A stretch of 64,000 bases of DNA from Branchinecta lynchi (GCA_023053575.1 JAKZAP010000014.1:5084001-5148000), one strand, 5' to 3'. Positions 32,455-43,085 are shown, numbered from the stretch's first letter. The notes: generated from the letters alone by a model not told the origin. Translations and numbers: made by a program.

Positions 32455-33451
32455 ACACAGAATCTGGCGCCCTCACTAGCTGTTTGGTATTAGAAAGTCT
32501 GTGAACCGTGCGGTGCTTGCGTCTATGCAGTGCTGTTATATCTCCGATTGTGGTTTATAATACCCCTCTGTGGTCTGTTCTTAGCGTCACTGAGCGGGGA
32601 AAAATCACACCTTCGTACTTCAAGTTCCTTCTGAGGTTGCCATTGTGGGTTAGGAATACGCCCCTCAGAAAATTCCTCTCAGATTAGTTCTTTTTTGGCC
32701 GCTAGGTGCGCTATCGTAAAGAAAACAATGACACATTACTTCTTGGTGTACGTTTATCCAGGTTTGTTTTGCTATTTTCAATTTCTCTTAGGCCTAACTT
32801 AAAACGGTTTAAAATGCCTCTGTTCTGTCAAGCTTCATCAAGTTGTCATTTCTGGCTTCCGACTTCAGTGCTGGCTGACTTTTCCACGGGGCCAATGCGC
32901 GACTCGATATGAAGCGAAAGCCTAATCGTCTATTCACCCGTCAGACAACTTATACTCAGATCTCACGTGTGATTGTTATTGTTCCTCTAGCGCGTCTGGT
33001 GGCAAATTCGTAATCGGATTTTATGAAGGACGCATACTTCAGTCTGTAATCGTAATCGCATTATTGACCCGCACTGCGTATGAAAAAAAAAATTGAAAAA
33101 AGAGCTCGAAGACGACCTGTTAGAAATTTGTACGAGTGCCCATTAACCGCTATTGGCTATGGTGACTTCCCTGGCACTTGGACAACACGGGTAGATGCTC
33201 TGTTATATTTATGTATGTGTGTTATGTTCCCTTTTTTCTTTTCTTCTTATTTTTTGTATGTACTCCGTGTTTTCATTTTGAAGTTCACGGGCAAAAAAGT
33301 TAAATAAGTTTCTTATTTATTAAGCTGACCCGGAAAAGTGGATAGAATATTCGTCATTTTTATGTGTGTTTTTCATCTTTTGCGATAACGAAAATAATAA
33401 AATGCCTGCGTACGACTACCGTTTTTAACAAAAAAATAATAGTAATAACAA
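32455..33451. other. No gene recognised
   Basis: Short frames only. 33,180-33,320 (TTATGTATGTGTGTTATG, T-rich, AAATAAG) could be a worn LINE 3' end, unproven. Confidence 0.4.
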
Positions 33452-33453
33452 TA

Positions 33454-33954
33454 GTTGCGTTTTTGCTGATACCATGGTATCTGTTACCACGGTAACTGAA
33501 TCTGCAATTAGTCGTTTTTGCAGTTATCGTGGTATCTGATACACGGTGGTCTGCAAAGACGGCTATTGCCGCGAATATTGCCTTTTCGAAGTCATCCCAA
33601 AAGAAAAACAGATATCCAGTTACATTACTAAGTGCTAACTTCTTTCTCACCATTCTGACAAAACCTGATGAAAGTGAGGTGACTCTTCAGATACCAAAAC
33701 CAGTTACCACGGTCGGATCGTAGTGTCTGAATATCTGGTACCACGATAACTGGCCAGATACCACGATAACTGCAAAAGTGCCTTTTGACAGTGGTATCAG
33801 AAACCATGATAACTGCAAAACGACTTTAGACCGTGGTATCAGATACCACGATAACTGCAAAAACGCCGTTTGACCGTGGTATCAGATACCACGATAACTG
33901 CAAAAACGACTTTAGACCGTGGTATCAGATACCATGGTATCTGAAAAACGCATC
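33454..33954. mobile_element. MITE with TA duplication, family GTTGCG, copy 1
   Basis: Left end GTTGCGTTTTTGCTGATACC. Right end (reverse complement) GATGCGTTTTTCAGATACC. TA lies on both sides (33,452-33,453 and 33,955-33,956). The interior is dominated by repeats of GATACCACGATAACTGCAAAA and its complement, so the whole element can fold. A close copy is at 59,602-60,011. The TA duplication suggests a Tc1/mariner-type source. Confidence 0.85.
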
Positions 33955-34104
33955 TAATATATTGCCAACAAATAGCCGATTGACCTGTATAGTCCATGGA
34001 AAATTTTAGGGCAGTTCGTTCATACTTATATGGCGTAAAGGCAGAAACAAAAGCTATGTTTAACATTAATATGGTTACTATCATTATATATAACGAACAG
34101 TCTG

Positions 34105-34320
34105 TACTTTCAATTCCGGGAAACCGGAATTTGGCGAGAAAATAATTTATATACGGATTCAGCACACCTCCTTACCACCATATCGAACCTCTATTCAACT
34201 TCAGATAAAACTGGTAGAAAATGATTGTCATATACGGATTCAGCACGCTTTCTTATCCCTAAATCAAACATCTAATCGACTTCAAGTAAAACTTTTACTT
34301 TTAACAAATTTTCCGGTTTA
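34105..34320 (+). mobile_element. P137 fragment: core repeats only
   Basis: About one and a half core units (CGGATTCAGCACRC, CTAATCGACTTCAAGTAAAACTTTTACTTTT, TTTTCCGG). No ends. Confidence 0.65.
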
Positions 34321-34368
34321 GAATTTCAGTTTCACCGGAGCAAGAAGGAATGCAGGCTGCAATGGGAA

Positions 34369-34662
34369 CCCGATGAAAAATTTATCTCAAAATAGTACTA
34401 TGAAGTAGTACGAAAAAGTAGCATGCAGTACTAATTATGCTACTACATGCTTCTACTTCAGGGCAACCGTGTTACTGCGTACTACTATATGCTACTATTA
34501 GCAAGACTGGATGCTACTATGGAAAGACAGGATGCTACTGGATACTACTACATAAGATTGGACCAGTCTGAGGCACATTAAATGATAGTATTCTTTGCTA
34601 TTACAAGCAACTTTTTCGTACTACTACCATACCTCTACGAAGGCTACAAATTTTTCATCGGG
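34369..34662 (+). mobile_element. MITE, family CCCGATGAAAAATTT, copy 1
   Basis: 294 bp with 15-bp ends CCCGATGAAAAATTT and AAATTTTTCATCGGG, and AA on both sides. The interior is rich in TACTACTATGCTACTA-like words, so it can fold. Related copies at 35,206-35,509 and 57,562-57,865. Confidence 0.9.
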
Positions 34663-35205
34663 AAGACCTGAGGCTCGTTTTTGTTGCATGCTGCAGGTCC
34701 ACTTCTCGGCCGCTTCCGGGCTGCTTCTTTCTACATTAGTTTTTGCACTTGCAATGCTCGAGAATCGCGAACTTGCTTACCGACCAAGCCCGTGCTTCCC
34801 TGCAAGCTGCTGCTTCAACTAAGAAGAAATCGTGCCGGTAGTGAATCGAAAAACGCATCTTGTGCAGAAGCAAAGAAGTGGTGCAGCACCGATGCGGCAG
34901 CACTATTGCAACAAAAACCAGGCTCTGGAGTCTCGGAACAGAGCATGAAGTCTACACTGTCAGAAGGTTCATAGCAGATAACACAATTATCCGTGGTTTC
35001 AACAGATAACACGCTGGGATGTAATCTGTCGTGATTCTGAAAACGTAATGCATAACAGGCATTATCAGGAAGAGCCGAAATAACATCTGCTGACTTTTCC
35101 AATATCATTCATCCCGACAAACAAAAAAGTCACCAGATGTGTCCAGATGCTTTTAGGCGATTTTTTGGCTCTTCCTGGCAATGCTTATGTTAAATGTTAA
35201 AATGT
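34663..35205. other. Segment between two direct MITE copies
   Basis: 543 bp between two same-orientation copies of one MITE. It holds a 97-codon minus-strand frame (34,815-35,108; TDNCVICYEPSDSVDF) and an overlapping plus-strand frame (34,681-34,974). Neither has flanking splice sites or homology I recognise. Confidence 0.4.
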
Positions 35206-35509
35206 CCCGATGAAAAATTTATCTCAAAATAGTACTATGAAGTAGTACGAAAAAGATGCATGCAGTACTAACGATGCTACTACATGCTTCTACTTCAGGG
35301 CTACCGTGTTACTGCATACTACTATATGCTACTATTAGCAAGACTGGATCCTACTATGGCAATACAGGATGCTACTGGATACTACTACATAAGATTGGAC
35401 CAGTCTGAGGCACATTAAATGATAGTATTCTTTGCTATTACATAGTATTACATGCAACGTTTTCATACTACTACCATACTACTACGCAGGCTACAAATTT
35501 TTCATCGGG
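35206..35509 (+). mobile_element. MITE, family CCCGATGAAAAATTT, copy 2
   Basis: 304 bp, same ends as copy 1, with GT on both sides. A longer 16-bp direct repeat CTTATGTTAAATGTTA lies just outside (35,184-35,199 and 35,516-35,531). Confidence 0.9.
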
Positions 35510-35629
35510 GTTATCCTTATGTTAAATGTTATGCTGGAGTTGGATGTTAAGGATATTTCTATCATGACCCTTTCAAGTGTATGTTTCAAGATACGACCCC
35601 TAATGTTTCGCGAAATAAGCTAACATTTA

Positions 35630-36070
35630 AAGTTAAACTGAAAAGCCAACTTATGTTTGTGTCATTTAACTGAATAGCCTACACTGAATTATTTGGATTC
35701 TGCTAAGGGATTTATTGACTTCCCACTATCTGGTGTAGTAGTGACGTTCAGAAAATCTACGGCCGTCCCCATAACGCATATTCTACTATGACGCGGGAAA
35801 TTTGAATCTCAACACAAACATGGCTTTTCAGTGGCCAGTGCTGAGCTTGGTGAAGACTGCTGAGTGCCTAAACACGAATTTTTCGTCAAGCGTACAACAA
35901 AGGTTCAAGGGCATCGAGAGACCACAAATCCGAAAGGGAAAGTCCACTATTCGAAAATCGATTAGTGACGCAACGAAGTAACGTATTTTCATCGGGTCTT
36001 CAAGCCTGTTAAAGTGAATAAGCGATGGGTGACTAAGTTGTCCTATCTCGGCCCTTTTCAGAGCTTTGTA
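35630..36070 (+). repeat. Dispersed repeat D3, copy 1
   Basis: Matches 38,925-39,335 closely and 37,560-37,980 more weakly. Shared words: ACTGAAAAGCCAACTTA, GATTCTGCTAAGGGATTT, CGGGAAATTTGAATCTCAACACAA, GGGAAAGTCCACT, AACGCATTTTCA-like. About 420 bp. Type of element unknown. Confidence 0.7.
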
Positions 36071-36395
36071 AGTCTTACAGCTTTTAGATTAGGCTATCTT
36101 TTTGAGAAAAACAACAGATCTATTCTGACGACAGTTAACGAGGTTGAGCAAACATGTTTAAATGTTACCAAACGTTCTGACACTGTAAGCGACGGCGCTG
36201 AATTCCGCAGTCGCTGTACAAAAAAAGAAACAGCCCCAGCCGTCATCAAAACCGGTGGCCTACGCCGTTCACACCTCCGTTCCAAGTACAAATAGTACAT
36301 GTAAAGAAAGTATCCTACCTGACACGTTATAGACGAAGCCTCCTCAACTAGATACGACAGTTGTTATTTTACAAATCGCTGTACAAACTTAAATT
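36071..36395. other. No gene recognised
   Basis: A 93-codon plus-strand frame and a 68-codon minus-strand frame overlap here without recognisable content. Confidence 0.35.
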
Positions 36396-36521
36396 CTACT
36401 CTTCATCTGTTGAAGGCTTTTCTTTCTTGTTTTCTCCTGGGCGGGAATTCCTGCATTCTGGATATTTGTCGTGAAGGAAACTCCGGATTTCACCGTATTC
36501 AGCTCTCAGTTGCGTTCGTAC
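36396..36521 (-). CDS. Gene 2, last exon (unidentified protein)
   Basis: Minus-strand exon, acceptor ATATTTTTTCTATCAG before 36,521, stop TAG at 36,396-36,398. It encodes 41 residues: RTQLRAEYGEIRSFLHDKYP then a lysine- and glutamate-rich tail (ENKKEKPSTDEE). The charged, compact end looks like a genuine C-terminus. It joins in phase 0 to the exon at 36,568 across a 46-bp intron. I do not recognise the family. It may belong to the same gene as 42,173-42,298, which is also phase 0, but intermediate exons were not found. Confidence 0.6.
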   Translation of the reverse strand, partial: VRTQLRAEYGEIRSFLHDKYPECRNSRPGENKKEKPSTDEE

Positions 36522-36567
36522 CTGATAGAAAAAATATTACCAATCCTTTTATTACCAAAAATATTAC

Positions 36568-36702
36568 CAAATTTTCCTTGCCCACTAAAGCACCAGTACG
36601 ATAACCGTCATAAATGGAAGATCCGAAGTCGAAGAGTAGCTTCAGAGAGGTCTCGTTTTTCTCCATCTTATTCAGTTTCGAATTCATGGCAAATTTTATT
36701 TC
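36568..36702 (-). CDS. Gene 2, penultimate exon (unidentified protein)
   Basis: A minus-strand open segment of 45 codons ends with YDGYRTGALVGKENL before the donor GTAATATTT at 36,567. It includes KNETSLKLLFDFGSSI. The 5' limit is uncertain: the acceptor TCAGTTTTAG before 36,702 is one option. The first third overlaps a plus-strand LINE-like C-terminal frame (36,655-36,783), so the real exon may begin nearer 36,660. Without splicing the frame would run on to a stop at 36,499. Confidence 0.5.
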
Positions 36703-37101
36703 CTAAAACTGATTCTACAAAATCCCTTGAAAGTATAAAAAAACAGCTGTCCCAAATTCTCATTAACAAGTTTAAGAATAGATAATTAACAGTTAAAGAT
36801 TGGTTGTATTTCATGTTTATTTATGTGTTTTCCTCTAGTGATACTGGTTTTCAGTCACCCTTCCCTCATTTTTGTTGTTGTTTTTGTTTGGATTGATTTC
36901 GCTTCGTGTTGGCGATGTCGTGCGGTGATCTTTCTACTCAGCGTTGGGTCGATTTCGTTTTACTGATTTTCTTTTATGGAAGGGTCTGAACCATTCGATG
37001 TTTTTCTTCTCTCCGGTTCAAACCCTGAAATAATTGTAAGTGCAGAGTATAGAATTGTTAATGTTTATGTATTATATAAAGTAAGAATAAAAAAAAAAAA
37101 A
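36690..37101 (+). mobile_element. Candidate LINE 3' end with poly(A)
   Basis: A plus-strand frame ends TKSLESIKKQLSQILINKF and a stop at 36,783, similar to the extreme C-terminus of many LINE reverse transcriptases. About 300 bp of AT-rich sequence follows, then a 12-base A run at about 37,090-37,101. Heavily 5'-truncated if real. Confidence 0.4.
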
Positions 37102-37269
37102 CCTTGAACCTTCTACTTTCAACATGACTCGATTTCATTTTCCCAAAACCCTAAACTTCAAAAATGTCCATCCAACTCAAATAAACTGCTCAAAACCAAC
37201 TCATTGCTGTATATCATATCTTGCTATGCAAATCTAAAAAACTCATAAGTTGCTAAAACTTTTGCTCAC

Positions 37270-37336
37270 CACCTGGACGTAGCTCGGCGCTGCCGGGATT
37301 CTTAATGTAAGCTATACAATATCTGTGATTTTTCAA
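37270..37336 (-). CDS. Candidate small exon (unidentified)
   Basis: 67-nt minus-strand segment between acceptor AAGCTGGATTTTCAG and donor GTGAGCAAAAG. It encodes HRYCIAYIKNPGSAELRPG. It enters in phase 0 and leaves in phase 1, so it does not join directly to 36,568-36,702. A Tc1-type MITE begins 17 bp upstream. Weak on its own. Confidence 0.3.
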
Positions 37337-37352
37337 CTGAAAATCCAGCTTA

Positions 37353-37524
37353 CACTGAAAAAAAAATAATCTTGCAGCGTTTCCTACTGGGATTAATCTT
37401 GTCTCTGAAAAGATAATCTTATTTCTAATTCGGATTAATCTTATCTCAGTAAAGAGTACATTCATCCCAGTTGCAAATACTGCAGTTAACTTTAATCCGT
37501 ACAAAGGGGAAACTTTTTACAGTG
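37353..37524. mobile_element. Tc1/mariner-type MITE, copy A
   Basis: TA duplications at 37,351-37,352 and 37,525-37,526. Ends CACTGAAAAAAA and TTTTTACAGTG. Interior GGATTAATCTTATCTC and AAATACTGCAGTTAACTTTAATCC, shared with copies at 43,542-43,708 and 62,380-62,548. Confidence 0.85.
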
Positions 37525-37559
37525 TATGCCTACCTCGGATTTGAAATTTGGCTCTGCTC

Positions 37560-37980
37560 CGGGAATTTTTTTTTTGTTTCATCTTGGGCTCTAGTATTGA
37601 CGTTTTGCAGAATATGCACAGATGGCCCGACAAGACAAAGTTCACCTGAAGGCGGAGAATTTGAATTTCGACAAAATAGTACTTTTCAACGGCTAGTGAA
37701 GCAAAACTTAGGAAATGCTCACCTATTATGTGAGACACAAACATTTTTTTTTCGGCAATCGTTTACCCTTTTAGTTGCTAAATATTTCAAGAGCAGACAT
37801 ACAAGCAAAAAGAGATCCTATAAATCCGAAAGAAAAGTTCACTCGATGAAATCGATTATCTCAATAGTGGAGCAACCAAGTAACGCATTTTCACCGGGTC
37901 TCCAAGCATGTTTAAGTAAATACGTGATGGGTAACTAGACTGTCGTATCTCTGCCCTATTCGATTAAACTTTACCTCGGC
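37560..37980 (+). repeat. Dispersed repeat D3, copy 2 (diverged)
   Basis: Shares AAATCCGAAAGAAAAGTTCACT, AGTAACGCATTTTCACCGGGTCT and GTAAATACGTGATGGGTAACTAGA with 35,630-36,070. A 155-codon plus-strand frame (37,471-37,938) crosses it but has no recognisable domain. Confidence 0.6.
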
Positions 37981-38229
37981 ATGTAATTAGTTCGCATTCC
38001 GGCTACCCCCGCCCCACACACAGTGTTAATAAAATAAGATTTTTATAATTTCTTATACATTTGCAGACGGGGTTGTTCGGACGGGGGGGGGGGGGGTCGC
38101 CGGGAGGGAGTTTGGTCTTCCTCTATTCTTCTTCGATATTGATTGTCATGCAGACCACCCATGCTAGAACTTCTTGACAACTCTTGTGTTTGTAACTGTT
38201 TTACTAATTTTGTTGCTAAGTTATCATCG

Positions 38230-38350
38230 TTGATGATAAATTATTTAGACGTTGTTAGCTATTACTGTGTTTTTATTCGTTTTCTTTTTGTTGCCTATTA
38301 TTTAGCTTTTGCTATTGTGGCAATTTTTTCCGTTAAACCTCAACCAGTGC
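38230..38350 (+). repeat. Dispersed repeat, copy of 7,790-7,975
   Basis: Shared CTTTTTGTTGCCTATTATTTA and ATTGTGGCAATTTTTTCC followed by AAACCTCAACC. Possibly the 3' end of a LINE. A G-tract lies nearby at 38,083-38,096. Confidence 0.55.
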
Positions 38351-38364
38351 TATTCTCTCGAAGT

Positions 38365-38700
38365 TGGCAGTTCACGTTTTTGGCAGTGTTGCCACGTGTC
38401 GCACGATAGTGTGAACTGTCACTCTATTTTATTTTTGTCACTCTTGTCCTATGTATGACATACAAATCACTCTATTTCAGACAACGCCCAAATGTGTCAT
38501 TTTTGCAGCAGTGATTCCGACCATAAGGGACTATTTCAAATGTTTTGATGGCAATAAAGTTAAGAAGTGTCATAGAGGCGATTCTGACCAAAAGTGAACA
38601 TTTCACGTTTTTTTCGTGAAAATAAAATTTCACCCCAATTCTCTCTCTGTTTCGGCCAAAAGTCACTCTCTAAATGTTGTTGATGTTGCAACCCTGGTCT
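38365..38700 (-). repeat. Dispersed repeat, inverted copy of 30,890-31,225
   Basis: See 30,890-31,225. The reverse strand here reads GGAATCACTGCTGCAAAAATG and AGAGTGACAGTTCACACTATC. Confidence 0.7.
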
Positions 38701-38924
38701 TTTCGAGAGGCGCATCAGTCTCCCGTGTATTACTCCCAAGGAGCTCGTTGGCCAGAAATACCGGTTATGCGTGTTCATCCGTGTTTCTCATCAAAGACAT
38801 CGGTGGCCGAGTGAGGCTAAAAACAGCCGTGACGGGTTTATAATATTCTTACAAACAGGACAGAGTTTTGTTACACTTAGCATAGAAACTATTTCTACTT
38901 CGAATTGTTGTTTAGAGTTCAAGG

Positions 38925-39335
38925 ACCTTTAAAGTTTAACTGAAAAGCCAACTTACTCTTCTGTGATTTAACTGAATTATTTTGATTCTGCTAAGGGATT
39001 TTTTTGTTTCTACTATCTATTCTAGTATAGTGACTTTCAGAATATCTATGGCCGTTCCCACAACCGTAAATTCTACTACGACGCGGAAAATCTGAATCTC
39101 AACACAATCGCTTTCAGTGGTCAATGGTGAACTTAGTGAAGACTGCCGAGTGTCTGAACACGAATTTATCGTAAATCTTTTTCGTCAGACACAAGCGCAT
39201 AGAGGGATCAAAAATCCGACAGGGAAAGTCCACTGTTCGAAATGAAGTGGCCTAACGCATTGGTATCGGCCTATTTACGTGAATAAACGAAAGGGAACTA
39301 GATTGTCATTATCAACCCTTTTCGGTTAAACTGTA
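38925..39335 (+). repeat. Dispersed repeat D3, copy 3
   Basis: Closest to copy 1 at 35,630: CTGAAAAGCCAACTTAC, GATTCTGCTAAGGGATTT, CTACTACGACGCGGAAAAT, GACAGGGAAAGTCCACTGTTCG. A diverged start of the same repeat is at 43,385-43,540. Confidence 0.7.
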
Positions 39336-41175
39336 AGATTCGAGCTCTTAAGATTATTGGAAGAGAAACCGTTTCTGTTACTTAATGTCTGTTACAAACT
39401 AGAAAAAGGGTCATTTCCACAAATCCTTCCCAATTCCAAATCCGGCGGGGGGGGGGGGGGGTACCTTGGAAAGCTGTTTACTTATTCAGCATGTTTTACA
39501 CGCCGCGTGACACATCACCACGGTTTCCCGATAAAAGAAAGAAAACATCTACTTGGGCTGATGTAACGGAAAAGCTGGCGAGTTTTTTAGTCGAAAAGAA
39601 TTTTCTACTTAAAACAAACAAAATCTCACTGACTGGCAAAGAGTTTTAGCTAAGGTCTGTCGGCTAGACCCCAGTTCTCAAAGTGCTCTTCCCTTCTTCA
39701 CATTGGCAGGGTTTATACGGTTTCTTTTTTCGATTCCTTTCGCTCCTGATAATGACCAAGGTAGAGGCTGGTCGAAGGGATTGAGGTGCTGTAGGCTACG
39801 GTTGAGGTATGCCATTGTGAATGACGCCTAACAGTGAACGGTCTCCGAAGACAAACCTTAAAGATTCTGTCTTTTATAAAATACTTAGCTACCATATGGA
39901 ATTAAAGCTTCTAAAACCCCCATCTTTCTCCACTGTTTCGTTCTGTAACTACGAATTTTCGGACTTGCCGAGTTTTCCCGTCACCCAAGGAAAAGTTTGC
40001 CAAAATCCGCTGACAACTCTTTCATACATAAGGATGTGATAATCTTCTGTTTATTACTTATTTTATTTGCTTAGTTTTCCCACTTTTTAACCAAGGCACG
40101 TTCAGCTTTCAAATCTTTTGCGCTCAGCCGCCGCGTCGGAGAGCAGGAAGGCTGGATATAATCGACAAGCGCTAACAAGAGAATCGCTAGTTTCAGGTGG
40201 GAAGTAATTATATTTTCGAAAACTTTTTTTCTGATCCATTTCATAGGGAACAGGTCGTTTCTAGTAAGAGTCGTGCTTTAAATCCAAACCAGGAATTTGT
40301 TACTGTAAAATAACGTTTTGCTGCTAGAACTGCCGCTTGGTTTTTCTTTCGCAATTTGAGTACTTTGCTAAGAGGAACGCATCTTCAATCAAGAAGATGG
40401 CGGCTCGAATCAACAAACGACTCAAATAGAGGAAGAAGCAAATTCATATTCTTTTCAAATATTATTTTTCTTCCTTTGGGAACGGGATACTTCAAATGGT
40501 CAGGACATTCATGCAAATCTGTTGCAATTATTTGGATGGTGTAATCTGGCTGCAACGGGTTACAAAAGAAACAGAAGAAAGAGCAAAACATAAAAAAAGA
40601 TATATTTGGTGGCTCGTTTATCCGACTCCTCAAGTGTTTTCGCTCACTAACCTGCGTGAATCTTCGCTAGGTTTGACCTTGATCATAGTTTTCACCGCCA
40701 TTATAATGATAATAATGTTTGTCATAAAACTGCGCCAAAAAGGCTTACACGCCTCTTTAAAAGGTAGGGGACGTCCTGGTGGGTACCATACCTCTTTTGT
40801 ACATTAGTCTCACCAAACAACAGATTCACTTCATTACCGTTCCTGGACTTTCCCAACCAGCCCCTCCCCCACTAGCTCGAACAAAGGCACTGAACGTCAT
40901 CAGAGTGATTACGGTTAGGAACCTTTCAACGAGCGGAAAGTTTCCACAATTTGAAGGTTTTATTTCAAGTATCGAGATTGTTTCCGGGTCTGGGCACGGA
41001 AATGCCGTAATTCAGCTCGAGATTTCCAGCAGAAAAGTAATTGTGATCCGATTAGATAGTTTGTATTCTAACATACGTTAATTCTTTGAAACTCTACTAG
41101 GTTTCTGTTGCGGTTGACCTACCATATGGTACGATCGACTCTCCGCAACGCTCGAGGCGATTGAGGCGCATATGG
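39336..41175. other. No gene recognised (1.8 kb)
   Basis: A 103-codon plus-strand frame (40,496-40,807) contains one hydrophobic, membrane-like segment (TLIIVFTAIIMIIMFVI), and an overlapping frame runs to 41,081. There are no flanking exons or homology. A G-tract lies at 39,447-39,461. Possible introns of gene 2. Confidence 0.4.
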
Positions 41176-41267
41176 GCTTGAAAAGATCTCTGGCAATACG
41201 GACGTATTTATATAAGAAACGAACCGATTTCTAAAATACGTTCATTGCTATAGAGATCTTTTCAAGC
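41176..41267. mobile_element. Tiny MITE (92 bp)
   Basis: Perfect 16-bp inverted ends GCTTGAAAAGATCTCT and AGAGATCTTTTCAAGC. The match continues imperfectly (GCAATACGGACGTATTTA). Flanks GCATATGG and GCAAATAG may be a decayed 8-bp duplication. Confidence 0.7.
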
Positions 41268-42172
41268 GCAAATAGTGCGTAAAATATGCTCGGATTTTAC
41301 GCAGCGTGTAAACCCACCATTAAAACGGAATGAAAGACAGAAGTATCCTGCAAATGGCCAGAGCGACGTGTTATATACTATGCTTTTGCGACTAGGCTGG
41401 TGCATAAATAAAGAGTGTATTACGAAACCTCCAACAGTTTCTAAAAAATAGCAAACCATACCGTCTGTTTTAACCCTTACTCGGCCCCCTTGGCTTGAAA
41501 CACTGTCAAACTTGCAAGCATCACCCACTTCTCGCGTAAATTTTAATCCGTACATGTGCTATACGTAATTTGAACACAAAGGTTACTGCTGATTATACTG
41601 AAAATGAGTTGCTCTTGAGGTTTAAAGAAAAGCACACGAGAAGAAAAGAGGATGGAATTAACCAATAGCATGCAAGTCTATTTGAGGATTTATTTTAGTA
41701 CAAACACCATTTTGACTTCTGAATTCTTGACAGGAAATCAGGATTGTGAGCAAGAATACACCCATGACCGAAAAGAGTCTGAGCTCAAAGTCTGGGGTTG
41801 CATTTGTATATTACTGAATCTGGAACACTGTCAAAAGAACCAGAAGAAAAAAAAACTGGAATAAAAGAAGAAGAGTAGACGAAGAGAAGAAAGGAATCTT
41901 CTGGGCAACTGCGAAGTGTTACAGGGACAAGTTCGGGAGCGTTGTTACTACACTGAAAAAGCGACGGTAAAAAATGCCATTGTCTTTATGCTCACAGTAA
42001 AAGCTTAAACAAAGCCACAGAAAATGCAGTTGATATTCGGGACATTTTCAATTTGCGCACAATGTCGTTTTGTACCAAAATCGCTTTATTTGAGCAGGTT
42101 TTCGACCTTTTTGGCATGTACAGCTTTTTCTTACTTACTCTAAATTCAGAACAAATGTTTGCTTGTGCTTAC
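41268..42172. other. No gene recognised
   Basis: AT-rich. Probably intron or intergenic sequence next to the exon at 42,173. Nothing else supported. Confidence 0.4.
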
Positions 42173-42298
42173 CTCCGGAAAATTGCGGAAGGGGACAGTT
42201 TTGCTCAAGTGGTTCTGCCAGCTCTTTGCGTGGGCGCCAACCTGGTAAAACCTCGGGAACTGGCGTTTCTGCAGCGGCACTTTACCTTCCATAATAAC
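42173..42298 (-). CDS. Internal exon of an unidentified gene
   Basis: 126-nt minus-strand exon, phase 0 at both ends. Acceptor AAAGTTTTTATTTTTAG before 42,298; donor GAG then GTAAGCACAAG after 42,173. It encodes 42 residues, including MEGKVPLQKRQFPRFYQVG and AHAKSWQNHLSKTVPFRNFP. The splice sites are strong and the peptide is protein-like, but I cannot identify it. A 166-codon frame on the opposite strand (42,053-42,553) covers it and is probably the shadow. It may be upstream of gene 2 exons at 36,396-36,702. Confidence 0.6.
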
Positions 42299-42349
42299 CT
42301 AAAAATAAAAACTTTGTGTCAACTCAGCAGATCACTAAAGTATCATCTC

Positions 42350-43085
42350 CGTGAGCATCTGTCTGCTCTGTATATGTCCCAGAGACGAAAGTCGAAACGG
42401 AGTTATGGGACTGCGTCTGCTCTGTCCATCCCTTGGTTCACACTACTGCTTCGTACGCGACACGACTTTTTCTTTGGTGTTCCGACGTACGACAGAATCG
42501 CATGGACCTTCCCATGCCACGCAGACGCAAATGGAAAACGAAATTTTGTCTAGATTATTCTGCAGAAGGACAAAGAAACCCTTGGGGAGACAACCTCTGA
42601 AGATGCTGGGAGACTACCCATAGACTATACCCATAGACTACCTATATACTACCACCCAGCATTAGGAATTTTTTTTGTCAAACCTCATGTCATATTATTC
42701 AGAACAGGTTAATACAAGTTTATTCAGAAGATATTTTGCATTCAGCCATCCTAGGATTACAGTCAGACCAAAGTAGAGCAATTTCTAATCTTGAAAATTG
42801 GCTACTCTTTGGTTTTTCTTTTCTTTCCCTGAAAAATTGCATGCGTTATGTCGGATCAGCTGAAATATTTCAACGCATCCAACACTGCGACAAAAGGCAA
42901 AGTTCTGCGTTGCTTGTCGCACGATTTGTGTCGTATGTCGCATGACGCAGAATTTTGCGCGAAATCGCAGCAGTGTGAACCAGGGGCATGTCTAAGAGAC
43001 GAGTGTCGAAGCGGAGGCATGTGACTGCGTCTGCTCTGCCCATGACGAATGTCGAAACGGAGTTATGTGACTGCAATGTCGTCGT
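42350..43085 (+). repeat. Dispersed repeat pair (GACGAAAGTCGAAACGGAGTTA)
   Basis: 42,372-42,425 and 42,990-43,075 share GAGACGA, GTCGAAACGGAGTTATG and GACTGCGTCTGCTCTG. The second copy has two sub-copies. Element type unknown. Short simple repeats (CATAGACTA) are at 42,617-42,650. Confidence 0.5.

Noticed and set aside
34681..35108. Overlapping 97-codon frames on both strands as a gene between two MITEs
   Set aside because: No splice sites, no start context, and mirrored open frames suggest composition rather than coding.
38790..38835. GGTGGCCGAGTGAGG, like the A-box of a tRNA-Leu or tRNA-Ser derived SINE
   Set aside because: No B box at the expected distance. A similar string near 41,480 (inverted) suggests an unrelated dispersed repeat.
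40356..40420. ATGGCGGCTCGAATC as a first exon
   Set aside because: Good initiation context but a stop after ten codons and no donor before it.
42053..42553. 166-codon plus-strand ORF
   Set aside because: It overlaps a well-formed minus-strand exon (42,173-42,298) and its C-terminal part runs through a dispersed repeat; no domain recognised.
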